Positions 27,236 through 36,367 of a stretch of 64,000 bases of DNA are shown here, piece after piece. Under the pieces are notes generated by a model. That model did not search any database, had not been told where the DNA came from, and saw nothing but the letters and a program-made list of their open reading frames with translations. The stretch comes from Streptomyces sp. AM 4-1-1 (GTDB lineage Bacteria; Actinomycetota; Actinomycetes; Streptomycetales; Streptomycetaceae): positions 1,426,001 through 1,490,000 of the forward strand of contig NZ_CP119145.1 in assembly GCF_029167625.1 (NCBI RefSeq). Direction: 5' to 3'. The position numbers and the translations under genes are program-made. Each line of letters begins with the position of its first letter. Position 1 is the first letter of the stretch.

Positions 27236-29137
27236 ATGCCCGTCCACCTCGTCGAGAGACTCCTCCGCGACGACTGCCCGCCCTTCGCGCTGCTGCGCCG
27301 CCGCACCCCGGGCCATGACCAGGACACCGTCGAGGTGCTGATCGGCCCGGTGCGGGAGGCCGGCCGGCTCGCCGACATCCCGGTCGGTGAGCGTCCCTCG
27401 CTCGCCCTGGTGCCGTTCCGGCAGATCGCCGAGCGCGGCTTCGACGTACGGGACGACGGCACCCCGCTGGCCGTGCTGGTCGCCGACGAGACGTACGAAC
27501 TGCCCCTCGACGAGGTGCTGGACCGGCTGCCCGCCCATGAGGTGCGGGTCGAGGGCGGCGCCTTCGACGTCGGTGACGAGGAGTACGCGGACATCGTCGG
27601 ACGGGTCGTCGAGGACGAGATCGGGCGGGGCGAGGGGGCCAACTTCGTGATCCGGCGCACCTTCCGGGGCGAGATCCCGGGGTTCGGCCGGGCGGACGCG
27701 CTGGCGCTGTTCCGTCGGCTGCTGGCCGGTGAGCGGGGCGCGTACTGGACGTTCGTCGTGCACACGGGCGACCGGGTGCTGGTCGGGGCCAGTCCCGAGG
27801 TCCATGTGCGGATGTCGGGCGGGACGGTGGTGATGAATCCGATCAGCGGGACGTACCGCTACCCGGCCGACGGGCCGACCGCCGAGGGGCTGCTGGCCTT
27901 CCTCGGCGACCGCAAGGAGACCGAGGAACTCTCCATGGTGGTCGACGAGGAACTGAAGATGATGTGCGCGGTCGGCGACATGGGCGGTGTGGTGATCGGG
28001 CCCCGGCTCAAGGAGATGGCCCATCTCGCGCACACCGAGTACGAGTTGCGCGGGCGTTCCACCCGGGACGTGCGGGAGGTGCTGCGGGAGACGATGTTCG
28101 CGGCGACGGTCACCGGCTCCCCGGTGCAGAACGCCTGCCGGGTGATCGAGCGGTACGAGCGGGGCGGGCGCGGTTACTACGCCGGCGCCCTCGCCCTGCT
28201 GCGGCGGGAGCCGGACGGGACGGCGTCCCTGGACTCGCCCATCCTGATCCGTACCGCCGACATCTCCGCCGACGGCCGGCTGCGGGTGCCGGTCGGCGCG
28301 ACGCTGGTGCGGCACTCGGACCCGGCCGGCGAGGTCGCCGAGACCCATGCCAAGGCGGCCGGGGTGCTGGCGGCGCTGGGGGTGCGGCCGGGGCGGCCCC
28401 GGGACGAGGCGGCGCGGCCCCGGCTGACCGGCGATCCCCGGGTACGGGCGGCGCTGGACGCCAGGCGCGACGGGCTCGCGCCGTTCTGGCTGCGGATGCA
28501 GGATCTGCCCGCCGGTCGCGCGGGCCGGGCCGGGTCCGCCCTGGTGATCGACGGGGAGGACACCTTCACCGCGATGCTGGCGCATCTGCTGCGCGCGTCC
28601 GGCCTGGAGGTGGCGGTACGGCGTTTCGACGAGCCGGGGCTGCGGGAGGCCGCCCTGTCGCACCAGGGGCCGGTGGTGCTCGGTCCCGGACCGGGGAACC
28701 CCGGCGACCACGCCGATCCGAAGATGCGGCTGCTGCGCGGACTGACCGCCGAGCTGGTCCGCGAGCACCGGCACGGACTGCTGGGGATCTGCCTCGGCCA
28801 TGAGCTGATCGCGGCGGAGCTGGGGCTGGAGATCGTACGGAAGACCGTGCCGTACCAGGGGGCGCAGACCCGGATCGATCTCTTCGGGCGTCCGGAGACG
28901 GTCGGTTTCTACAACAGCTTCACGGCGCGCTGCGACGAGGAGGCGGTGGGCGAGCTGGCCGCGCACGGCATCGGGGCGAGCCGGGACCGGACGACCGGAG
29001 AACTGCACGCGCTGCGCGGGGACGGGTTCGCCTCGGTGCAGTTCCACCCGGAGTCGGTGCTCACGCTGCGCGGGGTGGCGATCGTGGAGGAGCTGCTGGC
29101 GGGACTGACGGCGGGACTCCCGAGGCTGACGGGCTGA
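27236..29137 (+). CDS. trpEG: Fused anthranilate synthase (component I + glutamine amidotransferase)
   Basis: 633 aa from ATG 27236. Converts chorismate and glutamine to anthranilate. Residues about 1-420 are the chorismate-binding TrpE domain (MNPISGTYRYP, ELSMVVDEELKMM, TVTGSPVQNACRVIERYE). Residues about 435-630 are a class I glutamine amidotransferase with the nucleophile Cys in LGICLGHELIAAELGL and the His-Glu pair in VQFHPESVLT. The same fusion occurs in PhzE, but no phenazine genes are present, and the Trp leader argues for tryptophan supply. trpD is encoded separately at 54.3 kb. Confidence 0.93.
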   Translation: MPVHLVERLLRDDCPPFALLRRRTPGHDQDTVEVLIGPVREAGRLADIPVGERPSLALVPFRQIAERGFDVRDDGTPLAVLVADETYELPLDEVLDRLPAHEVRVEGGAFDVGDEEYADIVGRVVEDEIGRGEGANFVIRRTFRGEIPGFGRADALALFRRLLAGERGAYWTFVVHTGDRVLVGASPEVHVRMSGGTVVMNPISGTYRYPADGPTAEGLLAFLGDRKETEELSMVVDEELKMMCAVGDMGGVVIGPRLKEMAHLAHTEYELRGRSTRDVREVLRETMFAATVTGSPVQNACRVIERYERGGRGYYAGALALLRREPDGTASLDSPILIRTADISADGRLRVPVGATLVRHSDPAGEVAETHAKAAGVLAALGVRPGRPRDEAARPRLTGDPRVRAALDARRDGLAPFWLRMQDLPAGRAGRAGSALVIDGEDTFTAMLAHLLRASGLEVAVRRFDEPGLREAALSHQGPVVLGPGPGNPGDHADPKMRLLRGLTAELVREHRHGLLGICLGHELIAAELGLEIVRKTVPYQGAQTRIDLFGRPETVGFYNSFTARCDEEAVGELAAHGIGASRDRTTGELHALRGDGFASVQFHPESVLTLRGVAIVEELLAGLTAGLPRLTG

Positions 29138-29167
29138 CGGCGGGGCGGGCGGAGGCGGGGCGGGAGC

Positions 29168-29200
29168 GGGGCGGGGCCCGGGAGTGCCGGGTCCCGCCCC
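29168..29200. terminator. Terminator between trpEG and dehydrogenase gene
   Basis: 14-bp stem with one G-T wobble: arms 29168-29181 and 29187-29200 (CCGGGTCCCGCCCC), 5-base loop. It lies between convergent stops at 29137 and 29204 and can serve both genes. Confidence 0.65.
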
Positions 29201-29203
29201 CGG

Positions 29204-30208
29204 TCAGCGGGCCGGCGGGGCGGGGACCAGGACGTTCTCGGTGCGGCGGCCGGCCAGGTGGTCGGCGACGTTCCGCACGGTCGCGTCGATGATCTGGCCC
29301 ACGGCGTCGCGGGTGTAGTACGCCTGGTGCGAGGTGACGATGACGTTCGGGAAGGTGACGAGCCGCGCCAGGGTGTCGTCGTCGATGCCCTCGATGGACT
29401 TGTCGAGGAAGAAGAGCCCGGCCTCGGCCTCGTACACGTCGAGTCCGACGCCGGTGAACCGGCCCCGGCGCAACTCGGTGACCAGGGCCTCGGTGTCGAC
29501 GAGCCCGCCGCGGCTGGAGTTGACCAGGATCGCGTCGTCCTTCATCGAGGCCAGCTGGGCGGCCCCGATGAGGTGGTGGGTCGACGGCAGCAGGGGGACG
29601 TGCAGGCTGACCAGGTCGGAATCGGCGAGGAGCTGTTCCTTGTCGACGTAGGTCATGCCGAGGGCGGTGCAGGCGGGATTCTCGGTGACGTCCCAGCCCA
29701 GCAGGTTCATCCCGAATCCGTGGGCGATCCGGGTGAATGCCTCGCCGATCTTCCCGGTGCCGACCACACCGACCGTCAGACCGTGCATGTCCCGGCCGAG
29801 CAGTCCGTCGAGCCGGAAGTCGAAGTCGCGGGTGCGGCTCGCGGCGCGGATGATCCGGCGGTTGACGGCCATCGCCAGGGTCCAGGCGAACTCGGCCACG
29901 GAGTACGGGGAGTAGGAGGAGACCCGTGCGACCCGCAGGCCGAGGCGTTCGGCGACGTCGAGGTCGATGTTGTTGAAGCCGGTGGAACGCTGGGCGATCA
30001 GCTGCGTGCCGCCCGCGGCGAGGGTCTGGAGGACCGGGCCGCCGAGGTCGGCGTTGACGCTGGTGGAGATGATCTCGTAACCCGCTGCGATGGGCGCGGT
30101 GTCCCTGGTCAGGAAGACATCGAGGCAGCGGACGTCGTGATGTCCGGCGAACGCCTTCTCGATGAGCGGCTTCTCGTCGGACTGCACGCCGAATGCCAGG
30201 ATTTCCAC
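29204..30208 (-). CDS. D-isomer-specific 2-hydroxyacid dehydrogenase (D-lactate dehydrogenase-like)
   Basis: 334 aa from GTG 30208, five bases after GGAG. NAD-dependent reduction of a 2-oxoacid, most likely pyruvate to D-lactate. The fold is read from QRSTGFNNIDLDVAERLGL, the NAD motif VGVVGTGKIGEAFTRIA, catalytic Arg in LVNSSRGGLVD, Glu in GLDVYEAEAGLFF and His in VIVTSHQAYYT. The pattern is that of the LdhA/fermentative D-LDH branch. It is adjacent to pfkA on the same strand, consistent with a glycolytic role, but a hairpin lies between them. Confidence 0.9.
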   Translation of the reverse strand: MEILAFGVQSDEKPLIEKAFAGHHDVRCLDVFLTRDTAPIAAGYEIISTSVNADLGGPVLQTLAAGGTQLIAQRSTGFNNIDLDVAERLGLRVARVSSYSPYSVAEFAWTLAMAVNRRIIRAASRTRDFDFRLDGLLGRDMHGLTVGVVGTGKIGEAFTRIAHGFGMNLLGWDVTENPACTALGMTYVDKEQLLADSDLVSLHVPLLPSTHHLIGAAQLASMKDDAILVNSSRGGLVDTEALVTELRRGRFTGVGLDVYEAEAGLFFLDKSIEGIDDDTLARLVTFPNVIVTSHQAYYTRDAVGQIIDATVRNVADHLAGRRTENVLVPAPPAR

Positions 30209-30238
30209 GCGAACTCCAGAGGTGAGGGGGGGGGTGAC

Positions 30239-30280
30239 GGGGCGGGGGCCCGGACATCGCGAATATACGGGCCCCGCCCC
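30239..30280 (-). terminator. Probable terminator of pfkA
   Basis: Arms GGGGCGGGGGCCCG (30239-30252) and CGGGCCCCGCCCC (30268-30280) pair with one bulged base. They sit 11 bp after the pfkA stop on the minus strand and just before the dehydrogenase start region. Confidence 0.5.
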
Positions 30281-30290
30281 GGGGCCGCGC

Positions 30291-31319
30291 TCAGCCGAAG
30301 AAGACACCCGCCTCCGCGTAGAGCGCCGGATCGACCGTCTTGAGCCGGGCGGTGGCCTCGGCGATCGGCACCCGTACGATGTCCGTACCGCGCAGGGCGA
30401 CCATGACACCGAAGTCCCCGTCCCGGACGGCCTCGATGGCGTGCAGTCCGAACCGGGTGGCCAGCCAGCGGTCGAAGGCGCTGGGGGTGCCGCCGCGCTG
30501 GACGTGACCGAGGACGGTGGTTCTCGCCTCGTTCCCCGTGCGGCTCTCGATCTCCTTGGCCAGCCACTCGCCGACGCCGGAGAGCCGGACATGGCCGAAC
30601 GCGTCGTGTGTGGCGTCCTTGAGGACCAGCTCGCCGTCGGCGGGCACGGCCCCTTCCGCGACCACCACGATCGGCGCGTAGCTCGCCCGGAAGCGGGAGT
30701 CGACCCACGCGCAGACCTGCTCGACGTCGAAGCGCTGCTCGGGGATGAGGATGACGTTCGCACCGCCCGCCAGGCCGGAGTGGAGCGCGATCCAGCCCGC
30801 GTGCCGCCCCATGACCTCGACGACGAGGACCCGCATATGGGATTCGGCGGTGGTGTGGAGGCGGTCGATGGCCTCGGTGGCGATGGAGACGGCCGTGTCG
30901 AAGCCGAAGGTGTAGTCGGTGCCGGAGAGATCGTTGTCGATGGTCTTGGGGACACCGACGCAGTTGACGCCGTGCTCGCCGGACAGCACCGCCGCCACCC
31001 CGAGGGTGTCCTCGCCGCCGATCGCGACGAGCGCGTCGACGCCGTGCGCGGCGAGACCGTCCTGAATCCTGCGCACCCCGTCCTCGGCCCGCAGCGGATT
31101 GGTGCGCGAGGAACCGAGGATGGTGCCGCCGCGCGGCAGGATGCCGTGCACGGCGGGGACGGAGAGCGGGACGGTGATGCCCTCCAGCGCCCCGCGCCAG
31201 CCGTCCCGGAAGCCGATGAAGTCGTACCCGTACTCCTGCGTGCCCTTGCGGACGATGGCGCGGATGACCGCGTTGAGACCCGGGCAGTCGCCGCCGCCGG
31301 TCAGAACTCCGACCCGCAT
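30291..31319 (-). CDS. pfkA: 6-phosphofructokinase (group III, actinobacterial type)
   Basis: 342 aa from ATG 31319, behind AAGGGATG. Phosphorylates fructose 6-phosphate. Key parts are MRVGVLTGGGDCPGLNAVI, ALVAIGGEDTLGVAAVL, VPKTIDNDLSGTDYTFGFDT and VVEVMGRHAGWIALHSGLAG. The substrate-specificity loop reads GGEDT where E. coli ATP-PFK has GGDGS, the residue change otherwise linked with PPi use. S. coelicolor enzymes of this type are nonetheless known to use ATP, so ATP dependence is assumed. Confidence 0.94.
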   Translation of the reverse strand: MRVGVLTGGGDCPGLNAVIRAIVRKGTQEYGYDFIGFRDGWRGALEGITVPLSVPAVHGILPRGGTILGSSRTNPLRAEDGVRRIQDGLAAHGVDALVAIGGEDTLGVAAVLSGEHGVNCVGVPKTIDNDLSGTDYTFGFDTAVSIATEAIDRLHTTAESHMRVLVVEVMGRHAGWIALHSGLAGGANVILIPEQRFDVEQVCAWVDSRFRASYAPIVVVAEGAVPADGELVLKDATHDAFGHVRLSGVGEWLAKEIESRTGNEARTTVLGHVQRGGTPSAFDRWLATRFGLHAIEAVRDGDFGVMVALRGTDIVRVPIAEATARLKTVDPALYAEAGVFFG

Positions 31320-31463
31320 GGAAGCATCCCTTCGTCGAAGTGAGCTCACTGCGACCACGCTAAAGGTGACCCAGGTCACTCCGTGATGGGTCGGACGGTC
31401 AATTTCGTGGTGAACGGGGGCGGTTGAGGGGCCTCGGGGGCGGTAGGGGGCGGCCGGCCGGGC

Positions 31464-32342
31464 TCAGGCGTCGTCGAGGCCGCGCTCGATGGCGTACCGC
31501 ACCAGCTCCACCCTGTTGTGCAACTGGAGCTTGCCCAGGGTGTTCTGGACGTGGTTCTGGACGGTGCGGTGCGAGATGACCAGCCGCTCGGCGATCTGCT
31601 TGTACGACAGTCCCTTGGCGACCAGGCGCAGCACCTCGGTCTCGCGATCGGTGAGCTGCGGGGCCTTCGGTTCGTCGGACGCCACGGGTACGGGTTCGGA
31701 CGCGAGCCTGCGGTACTCGCCGAGGACCAGTCCCGCGAGCCCGGGGGTGAAGACCGGATCGCCGGCGGCGGTGGAGCGCACCGCCTCGGTCAGCTCCCGC
31801 GTACTGGCCGACTTCAGCAGATAGCCGGTGGCGCCGGACTTGACCGCCTCCAGCACATCGGCGTGCTCGCCGCTGGCGGAGAGGACCAGGACCCGCAGCC
31901 CGGGGTGCGAGCCGACCAGCTCCTTGCAGACCTGGACGCCGGGCATTCCCGGCAGATTGAGGTCGAGGACGAGGACGTCCGGGGAGACGGCCCTGGCCCG
32001 GCGCACGGCCTGCGGCCCGTCGCCCGCGGTCGCGACGACCTCGAAGCCGGACTCGGTGAGATCGCGGGCGACCGCGTCGCGCCACATCGGGTGGTCGTCG
32101 ACCACCATCACCCTGATCGTCCGCTCCCCGTCCCCCGGAACCCGCCGCGAACCCGGTGCCTGCTCCGTCTGCCGCGCCCCCTGTGCCCGCGCCTGGGATG
32201 CCTGCTCGGCCTGCTGCCGCGCCCCTTGCGCCGGCGACGCCTGCTGCGACCGCTGTGTCTGCGCTGTCTGCGCTGTCTGCGCTGTCTGCGCTGTCTGCGC
32301 TGTCTGCGCTGTCTGCGACCGCTGTGCCTGTTCCGCGCTCAT
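31464..32342 (-). CDS. macR: LuxR/NarL-type response regulator (MacR-like)
   Basis: 292 aa. Residues about 76-190 are a receiver with acidic pair (MVVDDHP) and phospho-Asp127 (VLVLDLNLPGMPG). The C-terminal LuxR HTH includes LTDRETEVLRLVAKGLSYKQ and HRTVQNHVQNTLGKL. A 75-residue Gln/Ala/Thr-rich N-terminal extension carries six QTA repeats from a 9-bp minisatellite. The ATG overlaps the kinase stop (ATGA). Gene order and kinase type match the S. coelicolor MacRS system, which controls aerial development and actinorhodin. Confidence 0.9.
   Translation of the reverse strand: MSAEQAQRSQTAQTAQTAQTAQTAQTAQTQRSQQASPAQGARQQAEQASQARAQGARQTEQAPGSRRVPGDGERTIRVMVVDDHPMWRDAVARDLTESGFEVVATAGDGPQAVRRARAVSPDVLVLDLNLPGMPGVQVCKELVGSHPGLRVLVLSASGEHADVLEAVKSGATGYLLKSASTRELTEAVRSTAAGDPVFTPGLAGLVLGEYRRLASEPVPVASDEPKAPQLTDRETEVLRLVAKGLSYKQIAERLVISHRTVQNHVQNTLGKLQLHNRVELVRYAIERGLDDA
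32262..32315. repeat. 9-bp minisatellite, six perfect copies, inside macR
   Basis: CGCTGTCTG is repeated six times without error and flanked by degenerate copies. On the coding (minus) strand it encodes Gln-Thr-Ala per unit. The unit length is a multiple of three, so copy-number change would not break the frame. Confidence 0.95.
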
Positions 32343-33562
32343 CGTGTCGAACCCGCCTTACCCCGTGAGACCTTCGGTACCTTCAACTCCACCTCGGTGC
32401 CCTGACCCGGGACCGAGATCAGCTCCGCCGTGCCACCCAGATCACGGAGCCGGCCGCGGATCGACTGGGCGACCCCGAGCCGCCCCTCCCCCTCGGCCTG
32501 CGCGAGCCGTCCCTCCGGGATGCCCGGACCGTCGTCCCGGACCGTCACGATCACCTCGTCCGGTTCGTCCTCGACCAAGATCCAGGTCCGGGCGTCCGGG
32601 CCCGCGTGCACCCGGACATTGTCCAGGGCCGCGCCGACGGCCGCGGCCAGCTCCCGCGCCGCCTCGGGCGCGAGCAGCACCGGGGTGCCCGGCTCCGCGA
32701 AGCTGATCCGGGCACCGGCGTGCGGGGCGAGCAGTGTCCGTACATCGCGGACGGCCGGTCCGTCCGGCTCGTCGTCGGTCTCGACGGTACGGACCACCGC
32801 GCCGTCGGCGGAGTCCTCGGAGGCCCGGGTGGGCGGCACCAGTCCGCTGGAGACCAGGGTGCGCAGGGCGATCTCCTGCTCGCCCGCCATCCGGCCCAGC
32901 TCGGCGGCCTCCCCGCCCAGGGCGGTGCCCCGGCGCTGCACCATCGCCAGGACCTGGAGCACGCTGTCGTGGATGTCCCGGGCCAGCCGTTCGCGTTCGC
33001 GGGTGGCCGCCTCGATCTCCAGGGCGCGGGCCAGGGTGCGTTCACTGGCGCGGGCGACCTCGACGACGTACCCGATGGCGATGGAGGCGACCCAGACCAG
33101 CAGGACGTTGTGGAAGGTGTCCCGGCTGGGTTCGCCGCGTTCGACGATGTTGGCGGCGGCCACGAAGGTCGAGGCGAAGGCCGCCCACCGCCAGCCGCCC
33201 TTGATCGCGAACGCGAGCACCGACCCCGCGGTCCAGATGGACGGCAGGGTCGGTCCGTCCATGTGCTGGGCGTCGAAGTCGGCGAGCGGGGTGAGGAGTA
33301 TGCCGGCGAGCGCCACGGTGAGGTCGGCGCCGAGGAAGCGCTTGGTGCAGCTCGCCGCGTTGGCGACCCTCGGGAGGGTGACGACCGTCCACACGCCGAT
33401 GAAGGTGAGCGTGACGACGGCCACCCACGGACGCTCGTACTTCTCCCGGCCGAAGACGGCGAGCAGCACGGCGTAGATCACGGTCAGGATTCGGTACCCG
33501 GTCAGCGCACGCCACAAGGGCTGCTCGACCGACATCCGTACGACCCGCTCGCGCTTGACCAT
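32339..33562 (-). CDS. macS: Membrane sensor histidine kinase (MacS-like)
   Basis: 407 aa from ATG 33562, seven bases after GGGGAG; ATG 33535 is a weaker alternative. About five membrane helices (residues 20-165) precede a HisKA_3 dimerisation segment with the phospho-His in RERLARDIHDSVLQVLAMVQ. A HATPase_c domain follows: N box AALDNVRVHAG, DDGPGIPEG, and GEGRLGVAQSIRGRL in place of the usual G2 box. It overlaps macR by four bases. The stimulus is unknown; the short loops suggest sensing within the membrane. Confidence 0.9.
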   Translation of the reverse strand: MVKRERVVRMSVEQPLWRALTGYRILTVIYAVLLAVFGREKYERPWVAVVTLTFIGVWTVVTLPRVANAASCTKRFLGADLTVALAGILLTPLADFDAQHMDGPTLPSIWTAGSVLAFAIKGGWRWAAFASTFVAAANIVERGEPSRDTFHNVLLVWVASIAIGYVVEVARASERTLARALEIEAATRERERLARDIHDSVLQVLAMVQRRGTALGGEAAELGRMAGEQEIALRTLVSSGLVPPTRASEDSADGAVVRTVETDDEPDGPAVRDVRTLLAPHAGARISFAEPGTPVLLAPEAARELAAAVGAALDNVRVHAGPDARTWILVEDEPDEVIVTVRDDGPGIPEGRLAQAEGEGRLGVAQSIRGRLRDLGGTAELISVPGQGTEVELKVPKVSRGKAGSTR

Positions 33563-33671
33563 TCCCCCGCTCCCCTGTCCCACTGCCCACCGCCCTGCGG
33601 CGCTCCCGTTCCCCCAGTCCGGCCGGCCGTCGGCGCTCCCGCTCCTGCCGCCGGTCCTGCCGTGGAACGCG

Positions 33672-34514
33672 TCAGGCGCCGGTCCCGTCCGGCCCCGGCC
33701 GTCCGCCCCGGTCCGCCGCGTCGTCCCCGGCAGCCGCGTCCGACCCACCGGCGGCCTCGGCCGTCTCAGCCGCTTCGGCGGTCTTCGCGGCCCTGGCCGC
33801 CTGCTTCGCCTCCTCCGCCCGGCGCTTCGCCTCCTCCGCGATCTGGCGTTTGGCGGCCGTCGCGTAGATGTCGACGTACTCCTGACCGGAGAGCTTCATG
33901 ATCTCGTACATGACCTCGTCGGTCACCGAGCGCAGGATGAAGCGGTCGCCGTCCATGCCGTGGTAGCGGGCGAAGTCGAGCGGCTTGCCGATCTTGATGC
34001 CCGGCCGCATCAGCTTGGGCATGACCTTCCCCGGTGGCTGGATCTTCTCCGTGTCGATCATCGCGACCGGGATGACGGGCGCCCCCGTGGCCAGTGCCAC
34101 CCGGGCGAGACCGCCGGGCTTGCCCCGGTAGAGCCGTCCGTCGGGCGAGCGGGTGCCCTCCGGGTAGATGCCGAAGAGTCCGCCCTCCTCGATGACCTGG
34201 ATACCGGCCTTGATGGCCGCCTCACCGGCTCCCCGGGCCCCCGACCGGTCCACCGGGAGCTGTCCGACGCCCTTGAAGAAGGCCGCGGTGAGCTTTCCCT
34301 TCACACCGGGCGCGGTGAAGTACTCCGCCTTGGCGATGAAGGTGACCTTGCGGTCCAGAACGGCCGGCAGGAAGAACGAGTCGGAGAACGACAGATGGTT
34401 GCTCGCGAGGATCGCGGGCCCGTGCGCGGGAATGTTCTCCAGGCCCTCCACCCACGGCCTGAAGGCGAGCTTCAGAGAGCCACCGATGGAGAACTTCATT
34501 GCGCCGTAGATCAA
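33672..34514 (-). CDS. 1-acyl-glycerol-3-phosphate acyltransferase-like (PlsC family)
   Basis: 280 aa from TTG 34514, which lies eight bases after AGGAGG; ATG 34499 is too far from that site. Motif I is the NHLSFSD HX4D pair and motif III is FGIYPEGTRSPDG. It probably transfers an acyl chain to lysophosphatidate or a related lipid at the inner membrane face. The last 60 residues are a Lys/Ala/Glu-rich helix and a Gly/Asp tail outside the enzyme domain. The M. tuberculosis counterpart by position is Rv2182c. Confidence 0.9.
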   Translation of the reverse strand: MIYGAMKFSIGGSLKLAFRPWVEGLENIPAHGPAILASNHLSFSDSFFLPAVLDRKVTFIAKAEYFTAPGVKGKLTAAFFKGVGQLPVDRSGARGAGEAAIKAGIQVIEEGGLFGIYPEGTRSPDGRLYRGKPGGLARVALATGAPVIPVAMIDTEKIQPPGKVMPKLMRPGIKIGKPLDFARYHGMDGDRFILRSVTDEVMYEIMKLSGQEYVDIYATAAKRQIAEEAKRRAEEAKQAARAAKTAEAAETAEAAGGSDAAAGDDAADRGGRPGPDGTGA

Positions 34515-34803
34515 CTCGGGTGCCTCCTGTGTGCTGTCCGACAGACCTTAACCCGTACGACCTCCCGCGCCCCCGCCACGGGCTTCGGCGCCGGTCCCGC
34601 CGTAACCGCCCGTCCCGCCGGACCGCCGCGCCCGGGGAGCGCCCGGGAAACGTCCGGAGAACGTCCGGTCACGGTGGCCGTCACGTCGCGGGGCCTGTCC
34701 GGTGACGGCCCTGGTCGGTGTCGGCCCGGTCGCGTACGGTGAAGTAATCCTTGCCGCACGCCCCCCTTTCACTCCGTCCGAGCCCCAAGAACAGGAGTCC
34801 CCG

Positions 34804-35583
34804 GTGCCGGTCCTTCCCGGAGCCGAGCCGTTCCGCCATGAAGGCGGAGAGGTCGGCGTCCTTCTCTGTCACGGATTCACCGGTTCGCCGCGATCGATGC
34901 GCCCGTGGGCGGATCATCTGGCGGAGCGCGGGCTGACGGTCTCACTGCCGCTGCTGCCGGGGCACGGCACGAGGTGGGAGGACATGCAGATCACCCGCTG
35001 GCAGGACTGGTACGCGACGGTGGACCGGGAACTGCGTGAGCTGCGGGACAGGTGCTCCCAGGTCTTCGTGTTCGGGCTCTCCATGGGCGGCGCGCTCGCG
35101 TTGCGGCTGGCCGCGAGGCACGGCGACTCGGTCACCGGCCTGGTGCTGGTCAACCCCGCCAACAAGGTGCACGGACTCTCGGCGTACGCGCTGCCCGTCG
35201 CGCGCCACCTGGTGCGCACGACGAAGGGCCTGACGGACGACATCGCCCGGCCGCACACCACCGAACTGGGGTACGGCCGGGTGCCGCTGCACGCGGCTCA
35301 CTCGCTGCGGGCGTTCTTCCGTCTGGTCGACGGCGAACTGCCGCAGGTCACCCAGCCGCTCCTGCTGGTGCACAGCCGGGAGGACCACGTGGTGCCCCCG
35401 GCCGACTCGGCCCGCGTCCTCAGCCGGATCTCGTCCACGGACGTCGAGGAGATCCTGTTGGAACAGAGCTACCACGTCGCGACGTTGGACCACGATGCGG
35501 AGCGGATCTTCGATGAGAGCTACCGGTTCATCGGCCGCCTCGCACCCAGTGTCGGGAAGAAGGGGAGCACGTCCGGTGGCTGA
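34804..35583 (+). CDS. Alpha/beta hydrolase (monoglyceride lipase / carboxylesterase type)
   Basis: 259 aa from GTG 34804, after AGGAG. The catalytic triad is visible: nucleophile elbow VFGLSMGGALAL, Asp in LLLVHSREDHVVPP and His in LLEQSYHVATLDHD. The oxyanion region LLCHGFTGSPRSM matches the Est30-like esterases that cut short acyl esters and monoacylglycerols. It has no signal peptide. It overlaps the next gene by 8 bp and is divergent from the acyltransferase, hinting at shared lipid turnover. Confidence 0.87.
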   Translation: MPVLPGAEPFRHEGGEVGVLLCHGFTGSPRSMRPWADHLAERGLTVSLPLLPGHGTRWEDMQITRWQDWYATVDRELRELRDRCSQVFVFGLSMGGALALRLAARHGDSVTGLVLVNPANKVHGLSAYALPVARHLVRTTKGLTDDIARPHTTELGYGRVPLHAAHSLRAFFRLVDGELPQVTQPLLLVHSREDHVVPPADSARVLSRISSTDVEEILLEQSYHVATLDHDAERIFDESYRFIGRLAPSVGKKGSTSGG

Positions 35584-36235
35584 GCACGACGCGGAGCGCG
35601 CGGGGAGTGACGAGGAGCGCGAACCGCGCCCCGTCGAGGGAACGGCCGTGCCCGACGAGGGTCCGGACCAGACGGCACCGCTCGACGAGGACGCCATGTG
35701 GGCGGCCATCGTCAAGGGGTACGGGCAGGAGCCCCCGGACCCGCCGGGCGCCAGGCCCTTCCGGTCGATCGAGGACCTGGCCCTGCCGGACAACGGCCCC
35801 GAGGTCCTGGACCCCGACAAGGGCATGGACAAGGGCACAGGGAAGAAGTCGCCCACCCCGCCGCCGGAGAGGCCGCTGGGCAGCTCGGTGGTCTTCGCAC
35901 CGGGAGTCGGCGGCCCCCGCGACTACGAGCTGCCGGACGCGCCCGCGGCCGGGTCCGGCAGCCCCGACGACTCGGACGACTCCGACGAGGGGCACTTCGT
36001 CCCGCCGGAGCCGCCGGCGCTGCCGGAGTCCGACGCCGCGGCAAAGTTCGCCTGGCTCGGGGTCATCGGCGGTCCGGTGCTGATGCTGGTCTCCATCGTC
36101 CTCCAGTGGGAGCTGACGTGGTGGCTCACCACCCTCTGCGTGGGCGGCTTCCTGGGCGGCTTCGCCACCCTGGTGGCCCGGATGCAGAGCGACGACGAGG
36201 ACGACCAGGACCCGGGCCGCGGCGCGGTCGTCTGA
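35576..36235 (+). CDS. Acidic protein with C-terminal membrane hairpin
   Basis: 219 aa from GTG 35576. Residues 1-155 are very acidic and Pro-rich (runs such as GSPDDSDDSDEGHF) with a short conserved-looking piece, DEDAMWAAIVKGYGQEPPD. Two membrane helices (about 160-205) follow, then an Asp/Glu-rich tail. The cytoplasmic acidic part is probably disordered. I do not recognise the function. Overlap with the hydrolase gene implies co-translation. Confidence 0.75.
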   Translation: MAEHDAERAGSDEEREPRPVEGTAVPDEGPDQTAPLDEDAMWAAIVKGYGQEPPDPPGARPFRSIEDLALPDNGPEVLDPDKGMDKGTGKKSPTPPPERPLGSSVVFAPGVGGPRDYELPDAPAAGSGSPDDSDDSDEGHFVPPEPPALPESDAAAKFAWLGVIGGPVLMLVSIVLQWELTWWLTTLCVGGFLGGFATLVARMQSDDEDDQDPGRGAVV

Positions 36236-36367
36236 CGCCGGTCCTGACCGCGCGGCCGGGGACGGCCTCTTCCGGCGGGGACGGCCGCTCCCGGCTGAGG
36301 CGACCGCTTCCGGCTGATACGACGGTGGGAAGCGGCCGGGACGGGACGACCGCTCCCCGCCTTCGTC

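Noticed and set aside
27236..29137. Phenazine biosynthesis (PhzE) gene
   Set aside because: The fusion resembles PhzE, but no other phz genes are present and a Trp-rich leader precedes it.
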